DNA from: Rhodoglobus sp.
GTDB taxonomy: Bacteria > Actinomycetota > Actinomycetes > Actinomycetales > Microbacteriaceae
Reading direction: 5' to 3'
DNA: 59,400 nucleotides
Assembly: GCA_025464445.1 (NCBI GenBank)
Contig: JAODLY010000018.1
Location: 1 to 59,400 of the forward strand
Below are positions 1-9,002 of this stretch, in pieces (position 1 is the stretch's first letter; each line of letters opens with the position of its first letter). Made by a program: the position numbers and the translations under genes. The notes under the pieces were generated by a model. The model worked only from the letters and a program-made list of their open reading frames with translations, was not told the DNA's origin and did not search any database.

Positions 1-587
1 CGCCCGAGGACGAGAGGACGGATCCCGAAGGGGTCCCGGAACGCCAGCAACCCGTGGCCCGCGATCAGCGCGATCGCGGCGTAGGAGCCTTCGACTCGCT
101 CGTGCAGCCGGGAGATCGCCGTGAAGATCTGGTCGGGGTCGAGCTCGGATCCGCTGACCTGCGCCTGCAGCTCGTTGGCGAGAACGTTGACAAGCAACTC
201 GGTATCGCTCGAGGTGTTGAGGTGGCGGCGATCCACGTGGAACAGTTCCTGTGTCAGCTCGCGCGTGTTCGTCAGGTTTCCGTTGTGGACGAGGATGATG
301 CCGTACGGCGCGTTCACGTAGAACGGCTGGGCCTCCTCCTCGTTGGCGGCGTTGCCTCGAGTCGCGTAGCGCACGTGACCGAGACCCATGGTCCCGGTAA
401 GCGAGCGCATGTCGCGCGTTCGATACGCCTCACGCACCTGGCCCTTGGCCTTGAAGATGTGGAAGGTGTCGGTATCGGCTGTCGCCATACCGGTCGAATC
501 CTGTCCACGGTGCTGAAGAAGCAACAGGCTGTCGTAAACCTGCTGATTGACGGGTTGTGCTGAGACGATGCCCACAATGCCGCACAT
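1..587 (-). CDS. purF: Amidophosphoribosyltransferase, N-terminal part (window edge)
   Basis: PurF makes 5-phosphoribosylamine from PRPP and glutamine, the first committed step of purine synthesis, in the cytosol. Only the first 195 codons are in the window; the rest lies to the left. The reading begins MCGIVGIVSA, so the nucleophile Cys directly follows Met as in all Ntn-type glutaminase domains. LLLQHRGQDSTG, GLGHVRYAT, HNGNLTN and LNTSSDTE are typical of this domain. The ATG at 585-587 is the only possible start, because a TAG lies eight codons upstream without another start codon between. It is divergent from purM with a 91-bp gap, so the two purine genes can share regulation. Confidence 0.96.
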   Translation of the reverse strand, partial: MCGIVGIVSAQPVNQQVYDSLLLLQHRGQDSTGMATADTDTFHIFKAKGQVREAYRTRDMRSLTGTMGLGHVRYATRGNAANEEEAQPFYVNAPYGIILVHNGNLTNTRELTQELFHVDRRHLNTSSDTELLVNVLANELQAQVSGSELDPDQIFTAISRLHERVEGSYAAIALIAGHGLLAFRDPFGIRPLVLG

Positions 588-678
588 GCTGCCGGGGTGT
601 TCCTGACGCTAGCGAAATAAGTCACCTCTAGTCTAAGGGTCGCTCGGCGGGTGTTGCTGAGTGGGGCAGACTTGGTGC

Positions 679-1779
679 ATGACCACGAGCTATCGCGAGG
701 CGGGTGTTGACACGGCGGCCGGCGACCTCGCCGTCGAACTCATGAAGTCGGCCGTACAGAAGACCCACGGCCCCGAGGTGCGTGGCGGCGTGGGCGGTTG
801 TGCCGGGCTGTTCGACGTGTCGTTCCTCAAGGCCTACGAGAAACCGCTACTCGCGACATCCACCGATGGGGTCGGCACGAAGGTCGCGATCGCCCAGGCA
901 CTCGACAAACACGACACGATCGGGCAGGACCTAGTCGGCATGGTCGTCGACGACATCGTCGTGGTGGGCGCCAGGCCGCTGTTCATGACGGACTACATCG
1001 CCTGCGGCAAGGTGGTGCCCGAGCGGATCGCGGACATCGTCGCCGGCATCGCGCGCGCCTGCGCGGAGACCCGCACCGCCCTCGTCGGCGGCGAGACCGC
1101 AGAGCACCCCGGGCTTCTGGGCCCGGACGACTACGACGTGGCCGGAGCCGCCGTCGGTGCCGTTGAAGCGGACGCCCAGCTCGGCCCGCACCTCGTGAAA
1201 GACGGCGATGTCGTCATCGCGATGGGGTCGTCGGGACTGCATAGCAACGGCTTCTCGCTGGTGCGGCACATCCTGGCCTCGAAGAAGATCGGCTATACGG
1301 ACCGGTCAGATGACTTCGGCGGCGTCGTGGGTGAGGTGCTGCTCGAGCCGACCCGCCTGTACACCGCGCCGCTGCTGCGCCTGCTGTCGGATGCCGTAGT
1401 CGGCAAGGCCGTGCACGCGTTCAGCCACGTGACGGGCGGCGGCATCGCCGCCAACCTCGCCCGCGTGCTGCCGCGGAGCTCGTGGACGGAGCTGGAGCGG
1501 TCCACGTGGTCGCCGCCACCGGTGTTCCGGGTGCTGTCCGACCTGGGCGGATCGACGCTGGAGAGCGCTGAGGGAACCTGGAACCTCGGCATCGGCATGA
1601 TCGCGGTCGTAGCCGACCACGCGGCCGCCGGGGTCATCGAGCGGCTGGCGACCGACGGCATCCCGGCGTGGGAGATCGGGCGGATCTCAACCGGCGAGCG
1701 CGACCTGGCGGGCTTCGAGCGCAACGCCAAGGGTGTCAACGGCGGTGCGGTGCGCCTGACCGGCAAATACCGGTCGTAG
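679..1779 (+). CDS. purM: Phosphoribosylformylglycinamidine cyclo-ligase (AIR synthetase)
   Basis: PurM closes the imidazole ring by converting FGAM to AIR with ATP in de novo purine synthesis. The 366-aa protein shows the family's YREAGVDTAAGD start, the STDGVGTK motif near residue 65, and the glycine-rich HVTGGGI segment near residue 252. I place the start at ATG 679 because conserved sequence begins there; a GTG at 661 would add only six residues. A CAGACT box ends 6 nt before this ATG, a weak match to the leaderless promoter pattern seen elsewhere in the window. Length is normal for the family. Confidence 0.96.
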   Translation: MTTSYREAGVDTAAGDLAVELMKSAVQKTHGPEVRGGVGGCAGLFDVSFLKAYEKPLLATSTDGVGTKVAIAQALDKHDTIGQDLVGMVVDDIVVVGARPLFMTDYIACGKVVPERIADIVAGIARACAETRTALVGGETAEHPGLLGPDDYDVAGAAVGAVEADAQLGPHLVKDGDVVIAMGSSGLHSNGFSLVRHILASKKIGYTDRSDDFGGVVGEVLLEPTRLYTAPLLRLLSDAVVGKAVHAFSHVTGGGIAANLARVLPRSSWTELERSTWSPPPVFRVLSDLGGSTLESAEGTWNLGIGMIAVVADHAAAGVIERLATDGIPAWEIGRISTGERDLAGFERNAKGVNGGAVRLTGKYRS

Positions 1780-1793
1780 CTGCAGTACGCGGG

Positions 1794-2036
1794 TCAGGCG
1801 GACTTGCTCTCGTCTGCGTCGTCAGACGCGAACTCGTCTTCGGCGTACGAGTCGGTGTAGCCCTCGGTTGCTCCCGCGAACTCCGGCCATTTCTCGAGGT
1901 CTTCGGCGAGGCGCGGGTCACCCGGCGTCGTGGTGCCGAGCTCCTTGGCGAGGGAGTCGTAGTTGGTGTCCGGGCTGAAGTACTTGAGGTCTCGAGCGAC
2001 CTTCGTGTGCTTCGCCTTTTGACGGCCACGTCCCAT
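1794..2036 (-). CDS. DUF3073 family protein
   Basis: This 80-aa protein has the highly conserved actinobacterial DUF3073 start, MGRGRQKAKHTKVARDLKYF, followed by an acidic tail ending in DADESKSA. The family is widespread in actinobacteria and its function is unknown. The basic head could bind nucleic acid, but that is inference. The ATG at 2034-2036 is preceded by a strong GAGGGGG ribosome-binding site, and an in-frame extension upstream is not conserved. It converges on purM with a 14-bp gap. Confidence 0.92.
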   Translation of the reverse strand: MGRGRQKAKHTKVARDLKYFSPDTNYDSLAKELGTTTPGDPRLAEDLEKWPEFAGATEGYTDSYAEDEFASDDADESKSA

Positions 2037-2193
2037 GGGAGACCCCCTCAGGTATCTGTCCCGCGGCACCGAATGTCATGGCAGGAACGGGCGAACAGGG
2101 ATGGATGAAAACTAGCGAGCAGTTTAGCACGCGGCATCGGGCGGTCTCTGGCCGTTATCCACGACGCCGCGCCCCGACGGGTAACGTTGTCGG

Positions 2194-3297
2194 GTGACCT
2201 CCGCCAGCACTGACACCTCGGTCGTCGTGATCGGCGCTGGCCAGGCGGGACTCTCGGTTTCGTTCTATCTCAAGCGTCTCGGTCTCGACCCGGGCAACGA
2301 CTTCGTCGTCGTCGATCGCGGGCCGACGACGGGCGGCGCCTGGCAGTTTCGCTGGGACGCCCTGCGCATCGGCTCCGCCCACCGCATCAACGACCTGCCA
2401 GGCATGGATGCCCTCGGCCTCAGTTTCGAGACGGCGGATCGTCACGCCCCCGCCAAGGACGTCGTGGCCGACTACTACGGCAGGTACGAGGATTTCTACG
2501 GCTTCCAGGTCGTGCGCCCCGCCGACGTCATCGCCGTGCAGAACATCGGCGGTGAGCTGGTCGTCAGGTTCCGGTACGACGACGAGGAGCGCGACGTCTC
2601 GACGGTCACCGTCGTCAACGCCACGGGCACCTGGGGGGCGCCGTTCATCCCGTGGTATCCGGGGCTCAAGTCGTTCGAGGGCGACCACGTGCACACCAAC
2701 GACTACACGTCGGCCGAGGACTATCGGGACAAGAGTGTCGTCGTCGTCGGCGGGGGAACCTCGGCGATCGGGTTCCTGCTCGAGCTCGAGGGCATCGCGA
2801 GCCATCTCACCTGGGTGAGCCGGCGACCCATCGATTTTCTCGAGGACGGCGGCCTCAATCTCGAAGCGCGCGTCGAGGCGGTGCAGAAGCAGGATGAGGC
2901 CGCGCGCGCCGGCCGCGCCCTGCCGAGCATCGTGAGTGGCACGGGTGTGCCCCGCACCCGCCGCATCCAGGCCGGGATCGAGCGGGGTGTGCTCACGCCA
3001 CGTCCGATGTTCGAGTCGATCGAACCCGGTGGCGTGCGCTGGAAGGATGGCGCGTTCCAGAAGGCCGACGCGATCATCTGGTCGACGGGCTTTCGCCCGG
3101 AGCTCCGGCATCTCGCCCCCCTCAAACTCCGCGAGCAGGACGGCGGCGTCGCCGTCGGCTCCGGCACGTCGTTCAAAGACCCCCGCGTGTTCTTCGCCGG
3201 CTATGGGCCACAGGCGTCCACGATCGGCGCGAATCGCGCCGGCCGCATGATCGCGCGCCAGGTCATCGCCACACTGTCGCGCCTGCAGGCCGGTTAG
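2194..3297 (+). CDS. FAD/NAD(P)-binding oxidoreductase (flavin monooxygenase-like)
   Basis: The 367-aa protein is a two-dinucleotide-domain flavoprotein. VVVIGAGQAGLS near residue 10 is a GxGxxG FAD site, and VVVVGGGTSAIGF near residue 184 is a second Rossmann site for NAD(P)H. IIWSTGFRPEL near residue 292 is the ATG-like motif of this class. It resembles putative flavin-containing monooxygenases and thioredoxin-reductase-like enzymes; the substrate cannot be told. The start is GTG 2194, placed 6 nt after TAACGT (2182-2187), so the mRNA is probably leaderless. It converges with the debranching-enzyme gene and overlaps its end by 4 bp. Confidence 0.9.
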   Translation: MTSASTDTSVVVIGAGQAGLSVSFYLKRLGLDPGNDFVVVDRGPTTGGAWQFRWDALRIGSAHRINDLPGMDALGLSFETADRHAPAKDVVADYYGRYEDFYGFQVVRPADVIAVQNIGGELVVRFRYDDEERDVSTVTVVNATGTWGAPFIPWYPGLKSFEGDHVHTNDYTSAEDYRDKSVVVVGGGTSAIGFLLELEGIASHLTWVSRRPIDFLEDGGLNLEARVEAVQKQDEAARAGRALPSIVSGTGVPRTRRIQAGIERGVLTPRPMFESIEPGGVRWKDGAFQKADAIIWSTGFRPELRHLAPLKLREQDGGVAVGSGTSFKDPRVFFAGYGPQASTIGANRAGRMIARQVIATLSRLQAG

Positions 3298-5318
3298 CCC
3301 ACGACAAGCGGCAGGGTGCTCGCGGTCACTTCGCCCTCGGCGTTGACGGACACGGCACCCGTGACCCCGGCGAAGCTGATGCCGTCGACCGCGATGGCAC
3401 CGAGGGCCGCCGACGGGGTGATCCCGAGCTCGCCACGCTGGGCGTTGGGCGCGAGCCCGAGCGCGCTGCCGAGCACCGAGATCGCGGCAGCGGCCGACCA
3501 GGCCTGCGGTCGGCATGCTGCCGGGTATGGCACCGGGGAGGAGTACTGGCTCGCCGCATCGCCGGAGTGCAGCTCGGGCATCCTGTAGTCGAATCCGGAT
3601 GCCGCGGCGAGCAGCCCCCGCGTCAGCTCGTCAGCCTCGTCCCTGAAGCCGTCGCGCGCGAGTCCCGCGATCGCGATCGCCGTGTCGTGCGTCCAGACGC
3701 TGCCCCCGTGGTAGCTCAGCGGCCAGTAGCCGGCCGAGTCGGTGGACATGGTCCGCAACCCGAACCCGGAGTTCAGCTGCGGCGCCACGAGACGCCTCGC
3801 GACGAGACCGGCCTGGTGCTCATCGAGGATGCCGGTGCCGAGCACATGGCCTAGGTTGCTCGTGACGGTGTCGACGGGGTTCTTCTGCGCGTCGAGGGCG
3901 ATCGCGAGGTATGCGCCCTCGGCGTCTTCGATCCAGAATGACTCGTTGAACCGGGCCTGCAACCGGCCCGCCCACTCGCGCCACGGGGCGCCGGAGCCGC
4001 CGAAGTGCTCGAGCAGGTCCGCGCCATGCATGGCGGCCTCGTAGGCATATGCCTGCACCTCGACGAGCGCTATCGGGCCGGTGGCGAGCGTTCCGTCCCG
4101 CCACTGCACGGAGTCGCCCGAGTCTTTCCAGCCCTGGTTCGACAGCCCGCGACCTGTCTTGTCCACGTATTCGAGCAGGCCGTCGCCGTCGGAGTCACCG
4201 AAGTCGCGCATCCAGTCGAGGGCGCGTTCGAGGTGGGGCAGCAGCGCCTGCACCTCATCGTCGGGAAGCCCCCAGCGCCACGCGTCGTGCAGCACGCAGA
4301 TCCAGAGAGCAGTCGCGTCGACGGTGCCGAAATACAGCGGCGGAAGGTGGATGCCCTCGCCGGGGATCTGAAGCGGGGCGCGCCGCAACTCGTGCATGAT
4401 CTTGCCGGGCTCTTCCGCAGTCTCCGGCACCTCGGCGGTGCCCTGCAACCCGGCGAGCACGCGGAGGGTATCGCCCGCGACGCGGGTGCCGAGCGGCAGC
4501 AGGAACCTGGCAGTCCACAGCGAGTCCCTGCCGAACAGGGTGAAAAACCAGGGGGCGCCGGCGGCGAGAAACTGCAACCCGGGGGCCGCCACGGTGGCCA
4601 GTCGCAGGGCATCGAGGTCGGTGAGCGCCCTGGCCGTCCAGCGCGCGATGCGGTCGTCTCCCGCTGTCACGGCGGGCACCGACCATGGCACGGGGGCGTC
4701 GACGCCGGTGACGACGGCGCGGGCATCCCGAATGGTTATCGACCACGACACCGCGACGCTTCCGCGCTCAGGGATCGTCACCGACCAGTCCAGCCGGTCA
4801 GCGGTCACGGATGCGCCCGCCGCGGCCAGCGCGATGGTGACGTCATTGCCGGCCCAGGTCGCCCCGCTCCCGTCGACCGCGACCACGGGAGGGGCTCCCG
4901 CGCCGACGCCGGCCTTGACGGAATCCATTTCCGTGGTGTCTGCCGTGTACTCGACACTCACGTCGGTTGTGAGTTGGTGCCTGAGCCGCGATGACAGCAC
5001 GAGCCGGTCTTCGACGCCCGAGATTGTGGCTGTGCGGGTGAGTTCGGCGCGAACTCCCGGGTCGGCTGTCGGGTCGTCGAGCTGTCGCACCAGATAGACG
5101 AAGGTCACGGTGTCGGCGGAGTGGGCAACCGTCGCGACGTGTTCTAGGGGCTCGCCGCGGACGCTTACCGATTGGCCGGAGAGCACGCGCACGTCTGAGA
5201 AGTACACGCCATGGATCGGGCGTGAGCCGAGCGAGCCGTCACTGCCGGACCAGACCTGCGTAGGGGCCTTCAGTACGACTGTCTCGTCGTGCAGGAGGGG
5301 CTGGCGCGGGGACTCCAT
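3294..5318 (-). CDS. Glycogen-debranching-type amylo-alpha-1,6-glucosidase
   Basis: The 674-aa protein has an N-terminal beta-domain of the GDE_N type (VLKAPTQVWSGSDG, IHGVYFSDVR) and a C-terminal (alpha/alpha)6 toroid. The toroid carries FTLFGRDSLWTARFLLP near residue 250 and NQGWKDSGDSV near residue 395, matching glycogen-debranching-like glucosidases. It probably hydrolyses an alpha-glucoside in the cytosol; the real substrate is not known. I chose ATG 5318 because homology starts at MESPRQPLLHDETVV and a GGAGGG site lies 12 nt upstream. It is divergent from the lacI-ABC operon, so it likely processes the sugar that importer brings in, under the same repressor. Confidence 0.88.
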   Translation of the reverse strand: MESPRQPLLHDETVVLKAPTQVWSGSDGSLGSRPIHGVYFSDVRVLSGQSVSVRGEPLEHVATVAHSADTVTFVYLVRQLDDPTADPGVRAELTRTATISGVEDRLVLSSRLRHQLTTDVSVEYTADTTEMDSVKAGVGAGAPPVVAVDGSGATWAGNDVTIALAAAGASVTADRLDWSVTIPERGSVAVSWSITIRDARAVVTGVDAPVPWSVPAVTAGDDRIARWTARALTDLDALRLATVAAPGLQFLAAGAPWFFTLFGRDSLWTARFLLPLGTRVAGDTLRVLAGLQGTAEVPETAEEPGKIMHELRRAPLQIPGEGIHLPPLYFGTVDATALWICVLHDAWRWGLPDDEVQALLPHLERALDWMRDFGDSDGDGLLEYVDKTGRGLSNQGWKDSGDSVQWRDGTLATGPIALVEVQAYAYEAAMHGADLLEHFGGSGAPWREWAGRLQARFNESFWIEDAEGAYLAIALDAQKNPVDTVTSNLGHVLGTGILDEHQAGLVARRLVAPQLNSGFGLRTMSTDSAGYWPLSYHGGSVWTHDTAIAIAGLARDGFRDEADELTRGLLAAASGFDYRMPELHSGDAASQYSSPVPYPAACRPQAWSAAAAISVLGSALGLAPNAQRGELGITPSAALGAIAVDGISFAGVTGAVSVNAEGEVTASTLPLVVG

Positions 5319-5363
5319 TGCGTCCACGACCCTCCTTTGGATGTTGCGACCGGTTCGATCCGG

Positions 5364-5391
5364 TTGACAAACCGGCCTATCGAGGTAACGT
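5364..5391 (+). promoter_or_regulatory. Promoter of the lacI-ABC operon
   Basis: TTGACA at 5364-5369 and TAACGT at 5386-5391 are separated by 16 bp. Transcription should begin near 5398, right in front of operator O1. A CCGGTT/AACCGG inverted repeat (5360-5375) overlaps the -35 box. The opposite promoter for the debranching gene reads TTGATC (inside O1), 17 bp, TACGTT, so the two -10 regions overlap. Confidence 0.6.
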
Positions 5392-5400
5392 AACACCTAG

Positions 5401-5418
5401 AGTTTGAACGATCAAACT
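5401..5418. promoter_or_regulatory. LacI-family operator O1
   Basis: AGTTTGAACGATCAAACT is an 18-bp dyad with perfect 7-bp arms and a central CG, as expected for a LacI/PurR-type operator. It overlaps the start of the lacI-operon transcript and the -35 box of the divergent debranching gene, so one bound repressor could block both. Confidence 0.72.
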
Positions 5419-5455
5419 TTTGCCGTCACCCAGTCCCCCCGATTTGGCGCGCCGC

Positions 5456-5472
5456 TCTTTGATCGTTCAAGT
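5456..5472. promoter_or_regulatory. LacI-family operator O2
   Basis: TCTTTGATCGTTCAAGT repeats the core TTGATCGTTCAA of O1. Its centre lies 55 bp from the O1 centre, about five helical turns. It sits in the lacI leader, 26 bp before the start codon, and could allow a repression loop or a transcription roadblock. Confidence 0.68.
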
Positions 5473-5497
5473 GGATGATTCGGCCAAAGGAGGCCCC

Positions 5498-6610
5498 GTG
5501 GCACAGCTACCGACGGTCGAGGATGTGGCACGCGTGGCGAACGTCTCCCGGCAGACGGTCTCCAACGTGCTCAACTCCCCCGAGATCGTCAAGCCGGAGA
5601 CCAGGGGAAGGGTCGAGAGCGCGATCGCAGAACTCGGGTATCGGCCGCACGCCTCCGCCCAGCGCCTGCGCACCCGGCACTCGTCGACGATCGGCATTCG
5701 GCTCGACCCGCTGTCCAACGGTGTCTCCGGGTCGATACTCGACCGCTACCTGCACGCCCTCACCGAGCAGGCCGCGCTGCGCGGCATGCGCATGATGCTG
5801 TTCACCGCGCGGGACACCGAGGACGAGATCGAGCAGTTCCGCCGGCTTCGGGATGGCGCCGACGTCGACGCCTTCGTGCTCACCGGCACCTTCTACGGCG
5901 ACCCCCGCATCGATTGGCTCATCTCGCAGCGGGTGCCGTTCGTCACGTTCGGCCGCCCGTGGGGCGAAGACATGGCCAGCCCCGACCACCTCTGGGTCGA
6001 CGTCGACGGATTCTCCGGCGTCTACGACGCGACAACGCACCTCCTCGGTCGCGGATTGACGAGGATCGGCTACCTCGGCTGGCCAGCGGGCTCCGGTACC
6101 GGCGACGACCGGCGCAGCGGCTGGCTGACAGCGATGCGAGAGCGCTCCGGCCTGCCGGCCGCAGATCTCGAGGCGCTGATGTTCGTCAACGACGAGAGCG
6201 TACCGACGGCCAGGCGCGCAATGGAGGAGCTGCTCAAAGCCGACTTCACCCTCCAGGGCCTCGTCTGCGCCAGCGATTCCCTAGCCCTCGGCGCGATGAT
6301 GGCGGTCAATGAAGCCGGCCGTCGCTCCTTCCCGATAATCGGGTTCGACAACACGCCGGTTGCCCAGGCCGTCGGGCTTTCCAGCGTGGAGCAGCGCCTC
6401 GACCAGGTCGCCGCAGGCACCCTCGAGTTGTTGATGGGCGCAACCGGGCGCCGCGTCATCCCACATGGCGAATCGGCGGGCGGCTCTGGCGAGCCCGTCC
6501 ACCGTCTCGTCACCCCCAAGCTTGTCGTTCGCAGGTCGAGTCACCTGGCGCCCGTCGAGGAAGCCGGAAGCACCACAGCCGGCAATCACAATCGAAAGGA
6601 AAACCAATGA
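5498..6610 (+). CDS. LacI-family transcriptional regulator of the sugar locus
   Basis: This 370-aa regulator has an N-terminal helix-turn-helix (TVEDVARVANVSRQTVSNVLN, residues 5-25) and a hinge (HASAQRLRT), followed by a periplasmic-binding-like effector domain. I chose GTG 5498, because AAAGGAGG lies 5 nt upstream and the DNA-binding domain begins directly after it; an upstream TTG at 5420 would run through both operators. The stop overlaps the ATG of the binding-protein gene by 4 bp, so regulator and importer are one transcript. It most likely represses its own operon and the divergent glucosidase through O1 and O2; the inducer is not known. Confidence 0.93.
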   Translation: MAQLPTVEDVARVANVSRQTVSNVLNSPEIVKPETRGRVESAIAELGYRPHASAQRLRTRHSSTIGIRLDPLSNGVSGSILDRYLHALTEQAALRGMRMMLFTARDTEDEIEQFRRLRDGADVDAFVLTGTFYGDPRIDWLISQRVPFVTFGRPWGEDMASPDHLWVDVDGFSGVYDATTHLLGRGLTRIGYLGWPAGSGTGDDRRSGWLTAMRERSGLPAADLEALMFVNDESVPTARRAMEELLKADFTLQGLVCASDSLALGAMMAVNEAGRRSFPIIGFDNTPVAQAVGLSSVEQRLDQVAAGTLELLMGATGRRVIPHGESAGGSGEPVHRLVTPKLVVRRSSHLAPVEEAGSTTAGNHNRKENQ

Positions 6611-7824
6611 GCAAGATCAAATGGGGCGCTGCCCTGCTTGCAGTCGGCGTCGCTGTCGCACTCGGCGGCTGCGCCCAGACCAGCGGTGGTGGCTCCCAGA
6701 CCGGCCAGAAGCTGACGATCCTTATCGGATCGAGCGGCGATGCCGAAACGAAAGCCGTGCAGGCCGCGGCCGACACCTGGGCGAAGACAAGCGGCAATAC
6801 CGTTAACGTCGTCGCGGCCAGTGACCTCAACCAGGAACTCAGCCAGGGCTTCGCCGGTGGGACTCCGCCAGACCTGTTCTACATGGGCTGGGACCAGTTC
6901 GCGACCTACGCCAGCAACGGCTACCTGGACGCCTACGCGGCAAAGCTGCCGAACGCTGGTGACTTCTACCAGAACCTCAAAGACACCTTCACCTACAAGA
7001 GCACGTTCACGTGCGCGCCGAAGGACTTCTCGACGCTGGGCCTCATCATCAACACCGACCTGTGGGCGGCGGCGGGGCTGACGGATGCCGACATCCCGAC
7101 CGATTGGAACAGCCTCGAAGCAGCGGCGAAGAAGCTCACCACCGCGACGACGGTCGGGCTCTCGTTCGGTCTTGAGTACGCGCGCGCCGGGGTCTTCATG
7201 AACCAGGCGGGTGGAACGCTCGTCGACGGCACCACGGTGAAGGCGGACACCCCAGAGAACCTCGCGGGATTGCAGTTCATCCAGAAGCTGCATGACGAGG
7301 GCGTCTACAAGATGCCGTCCGAGGTCAGTGCGGGCTGGTCGGGTGAAGCACTCGGCGCTGGCAAGGCCGCAATGGTGATCGAGGGTCCGTGGATCAAGGG
7401 AATCGCCACCGACTTCCCGAACACGAAGTACCAGGCTTACGAGCTGCCGGCCGGCCCTTCGGGCAAGTCGACATTCACCTTCAGCAACTGCTGGGGCATC
7501 CCGCAAGGCTCGAAGACTGTGGATGCCGCGACCAACCTCGTGCAGTTCCTCACTTCGGACGACCAGCAGATGGCATTCGCTGACGCGTTCGGCGTGATCC
7601 CCTCCACGACGTCGGCCGCAGCGAAGTACGCGAGCAAGTACCCGGAGAACGCCTCGTTCGTCGCGGGTAGTGATTACGCGGTCAGCCCGGTGAACTTCGC
7701 GGGCTCCGCGACCGTCATCAGCGACTTCAACGCGCAGCTTGCGAGCCTGTTCGGCGGTGACGCGAAATCAATGCTCGCGTCGTTGCAGACGAACCTGCAG
7801 GCAGCGCTGGACGCCGCCAAGTAA
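6607..7824 (+). CDS. ABC sugar transporter, substrate-binding lipoprotein
   Basis: The 405-aa protein starts with a lipoprotein signal peptide whose lipobox LGGC puts the lipidated Cys at about residue 21. The mature part is a family-1 extracellular solute-binding protein (MalE-like). It captures a sugar or oligosaccharide outside the membrane and hands it to the two permeases encoded next. The start overlaps the lacI stop codon (ATGA). A strong hairpin follows the stop codon, so this gene is probably expressed at a higher level than the permeases. Confidence 0.93.
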   Translation: MSKIKWGAALLAVGVAVALGGCAQTSGGGSQTGQKLTILIGSSGDAETKAVQAAADTWAKTSGNTVNVVAASDLNQELSQGFAGGTPPDLFYMGWDQFATYASNGYLDAYAAKLPNAGDFYQNLKDTFTYKSTFTCAPKDFSTLGLIINTDLWAAAGLTDADIPTDWNSLEAAAKKLTTATTVGLSFGLEYARAGVFMNQAGGTLVDGTTVKADTPENLAGLQFIQKLHDEGVYKMPSEVSAGWSGEALGAGKAAMVIEGPWIKGIATDFPNTKYQAYELPAGPSGKSTFTFSNCWGIPQGSKTVDAATNLVQFLTSDDQQMAFADAFGVIPSTTSAAAKYASKYPENASFVAGSDYAVSPVNFAGSATVISDFNAQLASLFGGDAKSMLASLQTNLQAALDAAK

Positions 7825-7834
7825 CCACCTAACA

Positions 7835-7868
7835 CGGTGACCGGGTCCAGCGATGGGCCCGGTCACCG
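7835..7868 (+). terminator. Intercistronic hairpin after the binding-protein gene
   Basis: CGGTGACCGGG (7835-7845) pairs perfectly with CCCGGTCACCG (7858-7868) around a 12-nt loop. There is no U tract, and the permease start follows 21 nt later. It is better read as an mRNA-stabilising or partial-termination structure, common between binding-protein and permease genes, than as a full terminator. Confidence 0.65.
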
Positions 7869-7889
7869 CTCTCCAGGGGAGAACGCACG

Positions 7890-9002
7890 ATGGCAAAGGG
7901 CATCCGCGGCGCAGAAGGCCGCTACGGCTGGGCCTTCACGGCACCCGCGATCATCATCATCGGCGTCTTCCTGGTGCTGCCGATCCTGCTCGCGCTCTAC
8001 GTGAGCTTCAGCAACTGGCACGGGCTCGGCTCGCCGATCGGCAACTCGTCGTTCATCGGGACCACGAACTACGAGAAGGTGCTCGTCGACCCAGGGCTTG
8101 CCCAGAAGGATTTCGGCACGAGCATCAGGAACAACTTCTACTACGTCATCATCGTCGTGCCGTTGCAGACCGCGCTGTCGCTGTTCCTCGCCGTACAGGT
8201 GAACCGCAGGATCCTGCGCGGGCGGGGCTTCTTCCGCACGGCGTTCTACTTTCCCTCTGTCACGAGTTCCGTCGCGATCACCACGATCTTCATCTTCCTG
8301 TTCACGGCGTCCGGCGCTGTCAACGCGCTGTTGGGCTGGCTGGGCATCAACGGGCCGAACTGGTTCGCCGACCCGAGCGGCGTCATCCACAACCTGCTCG
8401 CGGGGGTCGGCGTCTCCAAGGCGCCCGCGCCGCTGACGGCACCGGGGCCGCTCGGGCTGCAGTGGTGGGACTGGATCAGCGGGCCATCAGTTGCGATGTG
8501 CGTGCTCATCGTCCTGGCGATTTTCACGACATCGGGCACGTTCATGCTGCTCTTCCTCGCGGCGCTGCAGAACATCGGCTCCGAGATCGACGAGGCCGCC
8601 GAAATGGACGGAGCCGGCGCGCTGCGCAAGTTCTTCTCCGTGACGCTCCCGATGCTCAAGCCGACGCTGTTCACCGTGTTGACCCTCGGGCTCATCGGCA
8701 CCTGGCAGGTCTTCGACCAGATCTACCTCACGGGCAAGGGCGAGCCGGGCAAGACGCTGCTCACCCCGGCATTCCTCGCGTATGACACCTCGTTCACCAA
8801 CCTCAACTGGGGCCAGGGTGCGGCCATCTCGTTCATCCTCTTCCTGATCATCGTGGCGCTCACCCTGCTGCAGCGCCTCATCCTGCGGGATCGGGACGTG
8901 GGCAGGCGTGCCGAACGCAACGCGAAGCGCGCGGATGCCCGGCTCCATGCAGAGGCAGCGATGGCAGCCAGGACCTCAACGGGAACGGGAGCCGGCTCAT
9001 GA
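7890..9002 (+). CDS. ABC sugar transporter permease, MalF-type
   Basis: The 370-aa membrane protein has six or more predicted helices and the EAA loop (EIDEAAEMDGAGALRKFFSVT, about residues 232-252) that docks to the ATPase. It forms the translocation channel with the next gene product. The start is ATG 7890 behind AGGGGAGAA. A Pro/Gly-rich insertion (VGVSKAPAPLTAPGP near residue 175) lies between two helices. The C-terminal basic tail is rich in Ala and Arg. The end overlaps the next gene by 4 bp. Confidence 0.93.
   Translation: MAKGIRGAEGRYGWAFTAPAIIIIGVFLVLPILLALYVSFSNWHGLGSPIGNSSFIGTTNYEKVLVDPGLAQKDFGTSIRNNFYYVIIVVPLQTALSLFLAVQVNRRILRGRGFFRTAFYFPSVTSSVAITTIFIFLFTASGAVNALLGWLGINGPNWFADPSGVIHNLLAGVGVSKAPAPLTAPGPLGLQWWDWISGPSVAMCVLIVLAIFTTSGTFMLLFLAALQNIGSEIDEAAEMDGAGALRKFFSVTLPMLKPTLFTVLTLGLIGTWQVFDQIYLTGKGEPGKTLLTPAFLAYDTSFTNLNWGQGAAISFILFLIIVALTLLQRLILRDRDVGRRAERNAKRADARLHAEAAMAARTSTGTGAGS

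Noticed and set aside
4005-4994. 329-codon plus-strand frame inside the debranching enzyme gene
   Set aside because: Composition is that of an antisense shadow; the minus strand has recognised enzyme motifs.
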